Assembly (NCBI GenBank): GCA_963719275.1
Contig: CAVRBT010000023.1
Location: 3,121 to 67,120, forward strand
Length of the DNA stretch: 64,000 bases
Source of the DNA: AC-32 sp963719275
GTDB taxonomy: Bacteria > Actinomycetota > Thermoleophilia > Gaiellales > Gaiellaceae
Reading direction: 5' to 3'
In this document: piece by piece, positions 39,208 to 47,773 of the stretch
Position numbering within the stretch: the stretch's first letter is position 1
How the letters are laid out: the number at the start of each line of letters is the position of its first letter
Made by a program: the position numbers and the translations under genes
Notes under the pieces: model-generated
Database searches by the model: none
Seen by the model: the letters and a program-made list of their open reading frames with translations, nothing else
Told to the model about the DNA's origin: nothing

Positions 39208-40248
39208 CTAGGTATGGACCCGGGCCAGCGTCTTCAGGCCGGCCTTCTTGACAGCCTTGGGGACCGGCACGAAGAGCAGCTTCGGGCCGTACGTCTGTCC
39301 CGAGTTCAGCGCCCAGGTGATGAACTTCTTCAGCTGGGGAGCCTTGCTGGTCTTGAGCGGGACGATCGTCCACGTGAACGTGCAGATCGGGTAGGCGTTC
39401 TTCGCCCGCGGGTTCGGATCGACTGCGGTGAAGGCGTTCTGCCTGTTCTTGAGCTTCACGATCGAGTCAGCCGCTGCCTTGATCTGCTTGAGGCCGGGCA
39501 GCTTGTACTTGCCGGCGCGGTTCTTGATGGCCGCGATCGTGAAATGGTTCTTGAGCGAGTAGGCGACGTCGACGTACGTGATGCCACCCTTCGTGGTGCG
39601 CAGCTTGGCGGCCACGCCGGAGCTGCCGCGGGCACCGACGCCGACCGGGAAGTTCGGCTGCGTACCCTTGCCGATCTTGTTCTTCCACGCCTTGCTGACG
39701 TGGGAGAGGTAGTCGGTGAAGTTGTAGCTCGTGCCGCTGCCGTCACTCCGGTAGATCGGGACGATCTTCTCGTGCGGCAGCTTGAGGCCGGAGTTGATCT
39801 TCTTGATCGTGGCGCTGTCCCAGTACTTGACCGAGCCGCTGTAGATCGCGGCGAGGATCGGACCGGTCAGCTTCAGGCCGTAGCTGACTCCGGAGATGTT
39901 GTACGGGATCGAGGTCGCCGAGAACGCCCACGGGATCTGGGCGCACCCCTTGCAGGCCTTGGCCTGATCCGGCGTCAGCGGGGCGTCGCTCGCCCCGAAG
40001 TCGACCGTGCGGGCGGTGATGGCCGCGATGCCGCCGCCGCTGCCGATGCCGCTGTACGCAATCTGATCGGGCTTGTAGTGCTTCTGCCACGCGGTGACCA
40101 GCGGGACCACGAAGGTGCTTCCAGCACCGGTGATCGTCCCCGTCTGGCGCGCGGGCGTTGCGCTGGCGAGGCTCGTCCACGCCGTGAGCGCGACCGCGAT
40201 GACCCCCAGAGCGGCAAGCGTTGCCGCAGTAGTTCGCTTCCGATTCAA
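39208..40248 (-). CDS. pstS: Phosphate-binding protein PstS (secreted)
   Basis: The 346-residue protein has a signal peptide (about residues 1-34, ending near SLASATPA). The PstS phosphate-binding pattern is GAGSTFVVPLVTAW, GIGSGGGIAAITARTVDFGASDAPL and RSDGSGTSYNFTDYL. The TTG start at 40248 has GGGAGGAG upstream. No lipobox cysteine is seen, unlike the second PstS at 43821. It diverges from pstC across a PHO-box-like region. It delivers phosphate to PstCAB. Confidence 0.93.
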   Translation of the reverse strand: MNRKRTTAATLAALGVIAVALTAWTSLASATPARQTGTITGAGSTFVVPLVTAWQKHYKPDQIAYSGIGSGGGIAAITARTVDFGASDAPLTPDQAKACKGCAQIPWAFSATSIPYNISGVSYGLKLTGPILAAIYSGSVKYWDSATIKKINSGLKLPHEKIVPIYRSDGSGTSYNFTDYLSHVSKAWKNKIGKGTQPNFPVGVGARGSSGVAAKLRTTKGGITYVDVAYSLKNHFTIAAIKNRAGKYKLPGLKQIKAAADSIVKLKNRQNAFTAVDPNPRAKNAYPICTFTWTIVPLKTSKAPQLKKFITWALNSGQTYGPKLLFVPVPKAVKKAGLKTLARVHT

Positions 40249-40354
40249 GTGAGCTTCTCCTCCCTCTTTGGACCCACGGCGGCGTGACGCTGCCGCCGTG
40301 AATTTCGACACCGGTACTTTCAGCGGATCCGGCGGCCGAATTGGGCTGAAAGCT

Positions 40355-40382
40355 GGTGCTCATGTGGTAACGATCCGGTGAC
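40355..40382. promoter_or_regulatory. PHO-box-like direct repeats between pstS and pstC
   Basis: GGTGCTC, GGTAACG and GGTGACA begin at 40355, 40366 and 40377, exactly 11 bp apart. They match the complement of the GTTCACC repeat unit of actinobacterial PHO boxes. Three helically phased half-sites between divergent phosphate-uptake genes is the expected layout for PhoP/PhoB binding. Confidence 0.65.
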
Positions 40383-40424
40383 ACCCTGCTCACATGCGGG
40401 GCGCCTCGTTAGCGTGGCCCGCTC

Positions 40425-41390
40425 ATGAGCAGCGTTTCGCTGACGGAGAGGTTGGCCGCCAAGCGTCGGATGCGGGACTGGCTCGGGGACCGGGTCCTCA
40501 TCGCGCTGACGCTTCTGGCGGCGCTCGCCGCGCTGGCGGTGATGATCCTGATCGTCTACAAGGTGTTTCACGGCGCCCGGCTGTCGTGGAGCACCTTCGG
40601 GCTCGACTTCCTTACCGGCACGACCTGGGACGCGAACAACGGGGTCTTCGGAGCGCGGACGCTTATCTACGGCACTGCCGTCACGTCGCTGATGGCACTG
40701 CTCATCGGCGGTCCGTTCGCGATCGCGATCGCCCTGTTCCTGAGCGAGCTCGCCCCGCGCGGCGTGCGCGGGATCGTCGGCTCTCTGGTCGAGATGCTCG
40801 CTGCCGTTCCGAGCGTCGTCCTCGGCCTCTGGGGGATCCTCGTCATGGGGCCGTTCGTCGCCGAGCACGTCGAGCCGTGGCTCAGCCGCTGGCTCGGGTT
40901 CATCCCGATCTTCGACGGGGAGCCCTCCAGCAGCGGGATCTTCGTCGCCGGCCTGATTCTGGCGATCATGGTCGTCCCGATCGTGGCGAGCATCTGCCGT
41001 GAGCTGTTCGTCACCGTTCCGCAGGACCAGCAGGACGCGGCGCTCGCCCTCGGCGCGACCCGCTGGGAGATGGTGCGCGGAGTCATCCTCTCCTCGTCGC
41101 GGCCCGGCATCGCCGCGGCGCTGATCCTCGGGCTCGGCCGGGCGCTCGGCGAGGCGATCGCCGTCACGCAGGTGATCGGCTCCGCGACTGCGAGTCCGAC
41201 GTCCCTCTACCAGCCCGGCGACACGCTCGCCAGCCGGATCGCAGCTCAGTTCCAGGGCGCGGTCTCGAACCTGCAGATCTCGGCGCTCTTCTATCTGGCC
41301 GCGATCTTGCTCGTGATCGGCCTCGTCACGAACCTCATCGCCTTGTGGATCGTCCGCCGCTTCGAGTCCGCGCGCTCGGGGGTGATCTGA
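40425..41390 (+). CDS. pstC: Phosphate ABC transporter permease PstC
   Basis: The 321-residue membrane protein has about six helices and the binding-protein-dependent permease EAA loop QQDAALALGATRWEMVRGVILSSSRPGIAAA. LVEMLAAVPSVVLGLWG is characteristic of PstC. It starts at ATG 40425 and overlaps pstA by 1 bp (TGATG). It pairs with PstA to form the membrane channel. Confidence 0.95.
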   Translation: MSSVSLTERLAAKRRMRDWLGDRVLIALTLLAALAALAVMILIVYKVFHGARLSWSTFGLDFLTGTTWDANNGVFGARTLIYGTAVTSLMALLIGGPFAIAIALFLSELAPRGVRGIVGSLVEMLAAVPSVVLGLWGILVMGPFVAEHVEPWLSRWLGFIPIFDGEPSSSGIFVAGLILAIMVVPIVASICRELFVTVPQDQQDAALALGATRWEMVRGVILSSSRPGIAAALILGLGRALGEAIAVTQVIGSATASPTSLYQPGDTLASRIAAQFQGAVSNLQISALFYLAAILLVIGLVTNLIALWIVRRFESARSGVI

Positions 41391-42274
41391 TGGCGGCTGT
41401 CGAGGGCGGCGTCTCGTTGCGCGGCGACCGACACGTCCGCCGGCGGCGGATCGTGAACCGCATCGCGGAGGCAGGGGCCACGCTGGCCGCCGCCGCCGCC
41501 GTCGCGGTGCTCGCGATCGTCGTCCTCTCGGTGGCGAAGCGGGGCATCGGCGTCATCTCCTGGAGCTTCCTCACCAGCCCGCTACCGCTGTTCGGGACCC
41601 CAGGCGGCGGCATCGCACCGCTGATCGTGGGCTCGGCGATCATCGTCGGCGTCGCGACCGCAATCGCCCTCCCGATCGGCGTGCTGACGGCGCTCTTCCT
41701 GAGCGAGTTCGCGCCGCGCTACGCGCGCGCGCCGATCCAGCTGACGCTCGACCTGATGAACGGGCTGCCCTCGATCATCATCGGCGTCTTCGTCTTCGGC
41801 CTGCTCGTCTACGGGCACACACAGAGCGGCTTCGCGGCGGGCTTCGCCCTCTCGATCGTGATGCTGCCGCTGATCGCCCGCTCGACCCAGGAGGTTCTCC
41901 GCCTCGTGCCGCAGACCTACCGCGACGGCGCCCTGGCGCTCGGTGGGAGCCGCTGGCGCACGACGCTCGGGATCGTTCTTCCGACCGCGCTCGGCGGGAT
42001 CGTGACCGGCACCGTCCTCGCGGTCGCACGAGCCGTGGGCGAGACGGCGCCGCTGCTCTTCGCGTCGTCGATCTACGTCAACACCGTCTCCACCGACATC
42101 AGGCACTCGATGCCGAACATGCCGGTGCAGATCTTCATCTGGTCGGAGTCGCCCGACCCGCTGGACCACCAACGCGCGTGGGCGACCGCTCTAGTGTTGC
42201 TGGTGTTCGTACTCGTCTCGAGCCTACTGGCTCGTGGCGCGCTCGTCCGCTGGAGGAAGAAGATGGGCCAATGA
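41390..42274 (+). CDS. pstA: Phosphate ABC transporter permease PstA
   Basis: The 294-residue protein has six helices, DLMNGLPSIIIGVFVFGLL, and the EAA loop YRDGALALGGSRWRTTLGIVLPTALGGI. It begins at an ATG overlapping the pstC stop and ends overlapping pstB (ATGA). It is the second permease subunit of high-affinity phosphate uptake. Confidence 0.95.
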   Translation: MAAVEGGVSLRGDRHVRRRRIVNRIAEAGATLAAAAAVAVLAIVVLSVAKRGIGVISWSFLTSPLPLFGTPGGGIAPLIVGSAIIVGVATAIALPIGVLTALFLSEFAPRYARAPIQLTLDLMNGLPSIIIGVFVFGLLVYGHTQSGFAAGFALSIVMLPLIARSTQEVLRLVPQTYRDGALALGGSRWRTTLGIVLPTALGGIVTGTVLAVARAVGETAPLLFASSIYVNTVSTDIRHSMPNMPVQIFIWSESPDPLDHQRAWATALVLLVFVLVSSLLARGALVRWRKKMGQ

Positions 42275-43140
42275 GCAAGGAGGAGCACGTGAACGAGACC
42301 GTTACGATGCCTCCCATGAGGCAGGTCGACGTCGCCGAGCGGCCGCAGGAGCCTCAGGCGCAGTCGGGCGAGACCGTGTTCGACGTCGAGCGCCTGACTG
42401 TGCGCTACGGCTCGAACATCGCCGTGAAGGACGTCGAGCTCGAGGTCTCCAAGAACCTGATCACGGCGGTGATCGGTCCCTCCGGCTGCGGCAAGAGCAC
42501 CTTCATTCGCTGCCTCAACCGCATGAACGACACGGTGCCGGGCTTCAAGCTCGACGGGCGCGTGCTCTACCACGGCACCGACATCTACGGTTCGGGCGTC
42601 GAATCCGTCGAGGTGCGCCGACGGATCGGCATGGTCTTCCAGAAGCCGAACCCGTTCCCGAAGTCGATCTACGACAACGTCGCCTGGGCTCCCCGCGTGC
42701 TGGGGCTGAAGAAGCACCTCGACGAAAGGGTCGAGAAGGCGCTGCACGGCGCGGCCCTCTGGGACGAGGTCAAGGACCGGCTGAAGAAGAGCGCCCTCTC
42801 GCTCTCGGGAGGGCAGCAGCAGCGCCTCTGCATCGCCCGCGCGATCGCGATCGAGCCGGAGGTGCTGCTCCTCGACGAGCCCGCCTCGGCGCTCGACCCG
42901 ATCGCGACGCAGAAGATCGAGGAGCTGATGCACGAGCTCAAGCGCGACTACACGATTGTCATCGTCACCCACAACATGCAGCAGGCCGCGCGCGTCGCGG
43001 ACCGGACCGCGTTCTTCAGCCTCGAGGTGCAGGACGGGGAGCGCTACGGCGTCCTGGTCGAGTACGACGAGACGCCGAAGATCTTCACGGCTCCGACCGA
43101 CAAGCGGACGGAGGACTACGTTACGGGGCGTTTCGGGTAG
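42271..43140 (+). CDS. pstB: Phosphate ABC transporter ATPase PstB
   Basis: The 289-residue protein has Walker A GPSGCGKST, Q-loop MVFQKPNPFPKSIYDNV, signature LSGGQQQRLCIARAIA and Walker B VLLLDEPASALDP. About 35 unusual N-terminal residues precede the domain. The MVFQKPNPFP stretch is diagnostic for PstB. It couples ATP hydrolysis to PstCA. The start at ATG 42271 overlaps the pstA stop. Confidence 0.97.
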   Translation: MSKEEHVNETVTMPPMRQVDVAERPQEPQAQSGETVFDVERLTVRYGSNIAVKDVELEVSKNLITAVIGPSGCGKSTFIRCLNRMNDTVPGFKLDGRVLYHGTDIYGSGVESVEVRRRIGMVFQKPNPFPKSIYDNVAWAPRVLGLKKHLDERVEKALHGAALWDEVKDRLKKSALSLSGGQQQRLCIARAIAIEPEVLLLDEPASALDPIATQKIEELMHELKRDYTIVIVTHNMQQAARVADRTAFFSLEVQDGERYGVLVEYDETPKIFTAPTDKRTEDYVTGRFG

Positions 43141-43149
43141 ACCGTGGGC

Positions 43150-43824
43150 ATGCGGGTCACTTTCCAGGAGGAGCTCGACCAGCTCGAGGCGAGCCTGCAG
43201 GAGGAGGGCTCCCTCGTCCTGCGCGTGCTTCGCGGGGCGCTGAACGCCCTCGGCCAGCGGGATGTCGAGCTCGCCGACGACGTGATCGCCTTCGACGACG
43301 ACGTCGACCGCCACTACATCCAGGTGGAGGAGGGCATCGAGTCGCTGCTCGCGCGCCAGACGCCCGTCGCGGTCGACCTGCGGCTCGTGCTCGCAATGTT
43401 GCATACGAACCTGCACCTGGAGCGGATGGCCGACTACTCGGTCACCATCGCGAAACTCACGAAACTCGTGGCCGACGTCGAGGGCGACCCGGCCCTGATG
43501 CAGTCCATGCAGGAGATGGGCGACCGGGCCGAGGAGATGATCCGCGTCGCGCTCGACGCGTTCGCGAACCGCGACCTCGCCGCGGCGGAGTCGCTCGTCG
43601 AGCTCGACGAGCTGATCGACCGCTCGAACCGGCGCTTCGTGGAGCGCGTTGTCGAGATCGTGGGCGAGCCAGGCCTGCGGGAGTGGGCGCTCCGGATGGT
43701 GCTCGTGTCGCGGACACTCGAGCGCATCGGGGACCACGCCGTCGACGTCGGCGAGCAGGTGTCCTACCTGCTGACCGCCGAGTTCCGCGAGTTCACCGAC
43801 GCCTCGCACCCCGAAGAGCGTTGA
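43150..43824 (+). CDS. phoU: Phosphate uptake regulator PhoU
   Basis: The 224-residue, all-helical protein has two PhoU repeats with metal-binding acidic motifs (LADDVIAFDDDVDRHYIQVEEG and DELIDRSNRRFVERVVE) and LVSRTLERIGDHAVDVGEQV. PhoU links Pst activity to the histidine kinase and represses the regulon when phosphate is plentiful. A GTG at 43144 is an alternative start. The 3' end overlaps the TTG of the second pstS (TTGA). Confidence 0.93.
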   Translation: MRVTFQEELDQLEASLQEEGSLVLRVLRGALNALGQRDVELADDVIAFDDDVDRHYIQVEEGIESLLARQTPVAVDLRLVLAMLHTNLHLERMADYSVTIAKLTKLVADVEGDPALMQSMQEMGDRAEEMIRVALDAFANRDLAAAESLVELDELIDRSNRRFVERVVEIVGEPGLREWALRMVLVSRTLERIGDHAVDVGEQVSYLLTAEFREFTDASHPEER

Positions 43825-44861
43825 CGCGCCGCACAGCGTTCGTTCCCGCCGCCTTCCTCGCGGCGGTTGTCGCCGGGTGCGGCGGTTCCGGCGGCAACGA
43901 CGGTTCGACAGGCGGTGGCGAGAGCAAGCTCCTCGTCGGCGCCGGCAGCACGCTGGTCGCGCCGCTCGTCTCGCAATGGTCGAACGACTACGCGAAGAAG
44001 ACGGGCGTGACGATCACCTACGGCGCGATCGGCTCGGGCGGCGGAATCGCCCAGATGACCGCGCGCACGGTCGACTTCGGCGCGAGCGACGCGCCGTTCT
44101 CGCCCGACCAGGCGGCGTCGTGCAAGGGCTGCCTGCAGATCCCGTGGGCGCTCGCGGCGACGCTCGTCTCCTACCACGTGAACGGCGCGCCGGCCCAGCT
44201 CAGGCTCAGCGGCCCGGTGCTGGCGGACATCTACCTCGGCAAGATCACGCATTGGAACGATCTGCAGATCGCGGCGTTGAACCCGGGGGCGAAGCTCCCG
44301 GCGACGAAGGTCAGGCCTGTCTTCCGCAGCGACTCGAGCGGCGACACCTACGCCTTCAGCGACTTCCTCGCCAAGGTGAGCCCGACTTGGAAGGCGCAGA
44401 AAGGCGTCTCGACGCAGGTCGACTTCCCGACCGGTGTCGGCGGCAAGGGCAACGACGGCGTCGCCGCGATCATGGCGCGCACCGAGGGCGCGCTCGGCTA
44501 CCTCGCGATCTCCTACGTCTTCGGGAACGACCTCGACTACGCGCTGATCCGCAACGAGGCTGGCCAGTTCCCCGTGCCTGGACAGGCGTCGATCACCGCG
44601 GCGGCGAGTGCCGTGAAGTCGATCCCATCCGATAACGCGATCTCGCTGACGAACCCGCCCGCCTCCGCTCCGGACGCGTACCCGATCTCCACCTTCACGT
44701 ACGCGCTCGTGCCGGAGAGCTCGGGAAAGGCGACGACGCTGCGGGACTTCCTCACGTATGCGATCGGCCCGGGCCAGAAATTCGGCGAGAGGCTGCAGTT
44801 CGCGCCGCTGCCGGCGAAGGTCGTCGAGGCCGGCCGCACGACGATCGCAAAGATCCACTAG
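43821..44861 (+). CDS. pstS: Phosphate-binding protein PstS, lipoprotein form
   Basis: The 346-residue protein has a lipoprotein signal (RRTAFVPAAFLAAVVAGCGG, lipobox AGC) and a Gly/Ser linker. The PstS fold follows: GAGSTLVAPLVSQW, GAIGSGGGIAQMTARTVDFGASDAPF and RSDSSGDTYAFSDFL. It is a clear paralogue of the secreted PstS at 39208 and contains the same CKGC...IPWA loop. The TTG start overlaps phoU by 4 bp. It would sit on the outer face of the membrane next to PstCA. Confidence 0.93.
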   Translation: MTRRTAFVPAAFLAAVVAGCGGSGGNDGSTGGGESKLLVGAGSTLVAPLVSQWSNDYAKKTGVTITYGAIGSGGGIAQMTARTVDFGASDAPFSPDQAASCKGCLQIPWALAATLVSYHVNGAPAQLRLSGPVLADIYLGKITHWNDLQIAALNPGAKLPATKVRPVFRSDSSGDTYAFSDFLAKVSPTWKAQKGVSTQVDFPTGVGGKGNDGVAAIMARTEGALGYLAISYVFGNDLDYALIRNEAGQFPVPGQASITAAASAVKSIPSDNAISLTNPPASAPDAYPISTFTYALVPESSGKATTLRDFLTYAIGPGQKFGERLQFAPLPAKVVEAGRTTIAKIH

Positions 44862-44937
44862 TCGCGACTTCGCAACGTGTCTGTAACCACAACGAAGCCC
44901 ACGCACAGGCCGCGCGCCTCCACAGTTACGGTTGGAG

Positions 44938-45807
44938 ATGCGCGTCGCGCTCATCGCTCACCGGCCGAGCCCCACGAGCCTGGCGCTCGCGGCGCGGACA
45001 TGGAACGGGACGCCCGTCGAGGTGCTCTCGCCGCGGGACGCGCTGCTGCGCCTCGAACGGGGCGACATCGCGCTGGTGCGGCTCGACATCCGCGAGGACC
45101 TTGGGGGGATTGAGGATGGGCTGTCGGCGGTCGAGCGCCTTGGCGACCAGGGCGTCACGGTGCTCAACCCGCCGTCCGCACTCGTGCGTGCGCACGACAA
45201 GGTGCTCACCGCGCGCACACTTCGCCGCGCCGGCCTGCCGCATCCTCAGACGAGGCTGATCGAGCATCACCGCGAGCCGCCCGACCTCGACTTTCCCGTC
45301 GTCGTCAAGCCGCGCTTCGGCAGCTGGGGCCGCGAAGTGACGCTCTGCGGCGACCGGGGGGAGCTGGGGCGCACGCTCGAGCGGCTCGCGTTCAGCGATT
45401 GGTTCCGCGCGACGGGGGCGATCGCACAGGAGCTGATCCCGCCGCTCGGGCACGACTTGCGCCTGATCGTGGCCGGCGGCGGCGTGATCGGGGGAGGTCG
45501 CCGCACGGCCGCGCCGGGCGAGTGGCGGACGAACGTCGCGCTCGGCGCGACCGTCTCGAACGTCTCGCCCTCGCCCGTTGCGGTGGAGCTGGCCCGCGCT
45601 GCGGCCGATGCCTCGGGGCTCGACCTCGTCGGCGTCGATCTCCTCCCGACGGGCCCGGGCGGCTTCTCGGTGGTGGAGCTGAACGGCGCCGTCGACTTCA
45701 GGCCGGTCTACGCGGCACCCGGGCGCGACATCTTCACCGACGCGATCGCTGCGCTGTCTGACTCCCCGCGCCCGTCGGTCGCCTCCGCGGCGACCGCGAG
45801 CGGATAA
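44938..45807 (+). CDS. RimK-like ATP-grasp ligase
   Basis: The 289-residue ATP-grasp protein shows VLNPPSALVRAHDKVLTARTL, the nucleotide-binding strand FPVVVKPRFGSWGREVTLC, IAQELIPPLGHDLRLIVAGG and the metal-site segment GVDLLPTGPGGFSVVELNGAVDF. It resembles LysX/RimK enzymes that ligate amino acids to carboxylates such as LysW or glutamate peptides. No carrier protein is adjacent, so the substrate is open. It starts at ATG 44938. Confidence 0.88.
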   Translation: MRVALIAHRPSPTSLALAARTWNGTPVEVLSPRDALLRLERGDIALVRLDIREDLGGIEDGLSAVERLGDQGVTVLNPPSALVRAHDKVLTARTLRRAGLPHPQTRLIEHHREPPDLDFPVVVKPRFGSWGREVTLCGDRGELGRTLERLAFSDWFRATGAIAQELIPPLGHDLRLIVAGGGVIGGGRRTAAPGEWRTNVALGATVSNVSPSPVAVELARAAADASGLDLVGVDLLPTGPGGFSVVELNGAVDFRPVYAAPGRDIFTDAIAALSDSPRPSVASAATASG

Positions 45808-45812
45808 AGAAA

Positions 45813-45833
45813 GGGCCGGCGAAGAGCCGGCCC
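45813..45833 (+). terminator. Hairpin terminator after the ATP-grasp gene
   Basis: GGGCCGGC-GAAGA-GCCGGCCC lies 5 bp after the ATP-grasp stop. It has a strong 8-bp GC stem, but no clear U-run follows, as is usual in high-GC actinobacteria. Confidence 0.65.
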
Positions 45834-45948
45834 CGTAGCGTCCGCATACCCAAGGGAGAGGGGAAGGTAGCGGGCGCCGTTTCTTGCCTTGTCTCCGGTT
45901 CTGACGGCACCGCGTTGCAGCGGTTAGCCGTCTTTACGGAATCTCAAC

Positions 45949-47487
45949 CTACGGCCAGGGTGGGGGGTTGAACGTCCAGGTGCCGCCGAGCATCGTCGCA
46001 ACGACCTGCACCTCGGCGAGCTCCTCCCCATCGCAGGCGAGCGGGTCGCGGTCGAGCACGACGAGGTCGGCGAGTTGCCCAGGGACGAGCTTCCCGCGGC
46101 GGCGCTCGTCGCGGGCGAGCCATGCGGGCGCGACGGTCGTCGCGTGGAGAGCCTGCTCGACGGTCAGCGCCTGCTCCGGGCGCCACCCCTCGCGCTTGTC
46201 GAGGGTCCGCAGGACGCCGGCGCGGATTCCCAGCAGCGGGTCGAGCTCCTCGATCGGCGCGTCGGAGCCGTTCGCGAGCACGGCGCCCGACTCCAGGAGC
46301 GAGCGGAACGCGTACGGCTCGCTGTCGAGCCCGCCCCAGAAGCGGTCGGCGAGGTCGCGGTCGGAGGGTGCGTGGCTGAGCTGCACCGAAGCGGCAACGC
46401 CGAGCTCGGCGAAGCGTGCGAGGTCCTCGGGCGTGAGCAGCTGGGCGTGCTCGACCCGCTGCCGCAGGCCGAGCGGCTCCCACTCCGAGCGCGTCGCCTC
46501 GAACGCGTCGAGCGCGTCGCGGTTGGCGAGGTCGCCGATCGCATGCACGGCAATGGGGAAGCCGGCGCGGGCGGCGTTGCGGATGTGCTCCTCCAATCCC
46601 TCGCGGCTCGTGATCTCCACGCCCGAGCCGTCCAGCATCCGCGCGGTCTGCGAGCCGAGCGTGCCGTCCATGAACGCCTTCAGGTAGCCGAGCCGCAGCA
46701 GCGGCGAGCCGAGCCCGCTCCGTACGTCCACGTCGGCGAGCTCTTCGGCCTTCTCGGCCGGAAGCGACTGCCACACGCGCAGGATCAACGCGTTGTCGGC
46801 GTCGAGCCGCTGCCAGAACCGCAGCGCGCCGAGCCAGCCGTCCTTGTCGTGGACCGCGGTGACGCCGCGCGAGGCGGCGAGCTTCATCCCGCTGCGCATC
46901 GCCTCGACGTACTCGTCGTCGCTCGTCTCGATGTAGCGGTCGCGGAAGCGCCAGCACGACTCCTCCCGCAGCACGCCGGTCGGATCGCCCCGCTCGTCCA
47001 GCTCGACCACGCCGCCGGGCACCAGCAGGTCGCCGTTCGCGCGCGCGAGCGCGGCCGAGTTGAGCCAGACCGAGTGCGAGTCGCGCGCCATCAGCGCGAC
47101 CGCCCGGTCGGGCGCGATCGCGTCGAGCTCGTGCTTCGTCGGCTCGACCGGCGGCGACCAGTCGCCGCTGCGCCAGCCGCGTCCGCGTAGCCACGTGCCG
47201 CCCGCCTGCGGGAGTGCGTCCCGCACGCGCGCGACCGCCTCTTCGAGCGACGTCGCGCCCTCGAGCCGCACCTCGTGCTGTGCGACCGCCCAGGTCGGGA
47301 AGTGGACGTGCGAGTCGGTGAAGCCGGGGACGACGCAGCGGCCGCCGAGGTCGATCCGCTCGGGGCCCGGCAACGCGGGCTCGTGCGCGCCGACGCCGCC
47401 GACGATCCGGTCGCCCGCGATCGCGAGGCTCCGCGCAAGCGGCAGCGAAGGCTCCATCGTGCGGACGACGCCGTTCTCGAGAATCAC
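45949..47487 (-). CDS. YtcJ-like metal-dependent amidohydrolase
   Basis: The 512-residue protein has VVPGFTDSHVHF (metal HxH), FMDGTLGSQTARM, IAVHAIGDLANRDALDAFE, RVEHAQLLTPEDL and LANGSDAPIEELDPLLGI, all typical of the YtcJ/NfdA N-substituted-formamide-deformylase-like group. The domain is cytoplasmic with no signal. The GTG start gives VILENGVVRTMEP. The 5' end faces the LacI regulator, but a small gene lies between them. The substrate is unknown. Confidence 0.92.
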   Translation of the reverse strand: MILENGVVRTMEPSLPLARSLAIAGDRIVGGVGAHEPALPGPERIDLGGRCVVPGFTDSHVHFPTWAVAQHEVRLEGATSLEEAVARVRDALPQAGGTWLRGRGWRSGDWSPPVEPTKHELDAIAPDRAVALMARDSHSVWLNSAALARANGDLLVPGGVVELDERGDPTGVLREESCWRFRDRYIETSDDEYVEAMRSGMKLAASRGVTAVHDKDGWLGALRFWQRLDADNALILRVWQSLPAEKAEELADVDVRSGLGSPLLRLGYLKAFMDGTLGSQTARMLDGSGVEITSREGLEEHIRNAARAGFPIAVHAIGDLANRDALDAFEATRSEWEPLGLRQRVEHAQLLTPEDLARFAELGVAASVQLSHAPSDRDLADRFWGGLDSEPYAFRSLLESGAVLANGSDAPIEELDPLLGIRAGVLRTLDKREGWRPEQALTVEQALHATTVAPAWLARDERRRGKLVPGQLADLVVLDRDPLACDGEELAEVQVVATMLGGTWTFNPPPWP

Positions 47488-47513
47488 ACCGTCGTGATCG
47501 TACGCTGAACGCG

Positions 47514-47696
47514 CTAGCGGCTCGGCGAGGGCTCGAGCCGCTCCGCGAGGCTGCGCAGCGCCGCCGCGGACGTCGAGCGCACCGCGTCCCGCCTCGGCCG
47601 TGCGCGTTCGGGCTTGCGGGGCGCAGGCCGCTTCGGCTCCAGTGAGTCGGCGACCTTCCGCTGCACCGCCTCCGAGCCTACGAATAGTTCGAACAT
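47514..47696 (-). CDS. Small basic hypothetical protein
   Basis: The 60-residue protein begins FELFVGSEAVQRKVADSLEP and continues into an Arg/Pro-rich basic tail. The ATG has a strong AGGAGGAG 7 nt upstream. It diverges from the lacI-type gene and would share its operator region (47715-47752). It is not recognised; the ribosome site and operator context support it being expressed. Confidence 0.5.
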   Translation of the reverse strand: MFELFVGSEAVQRKVADSLEPKRPAPRKPERARPRRDAVRSTSAAALRSLAERLEPSPSR

Positions 47697-47714
47697 TCGA
47701 GTCTCCTCCTCGTG

Positions 47715-47752
47715 TGAACCGATTCAGTGGACATACTAGCTGAAACGGTTCA
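47715..47752. promoter_or_regulatory. Paired LacI-family operators
   Basis: TGAACCGATTCA (47715-47726) and TGAAACGGTTCA (47741-47752) are near-palindromes of the LacI-family type (TGAAnCGnTTCA), 26 bp centre to centre. They lie between the small minus-strand gene and the lacI-type gene, suggesting autoregulation plus control of the divergent unit. Confidence 0.75.
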
Positions 47753-47773
47753 TCCAGCGTAGTATTCCCGTTC

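Noticed and set aside
42234..44861. Single 875-codon frame spanning PstB, PhoU and the second PstS
   Set aside because: Only its last part, from TTG 43821, encodes PstS. The rest is out of frame with pstB and phoU, which are recognisable in other frames.
45902..45935. Possible fifth copy of the two-hairpin repeat (GACGGCACCGCGTTGCAGCGG)
   Set aside because: Only the terminal third resembles copies A-D. The TCAGACGGACG flank and central stem are absent.
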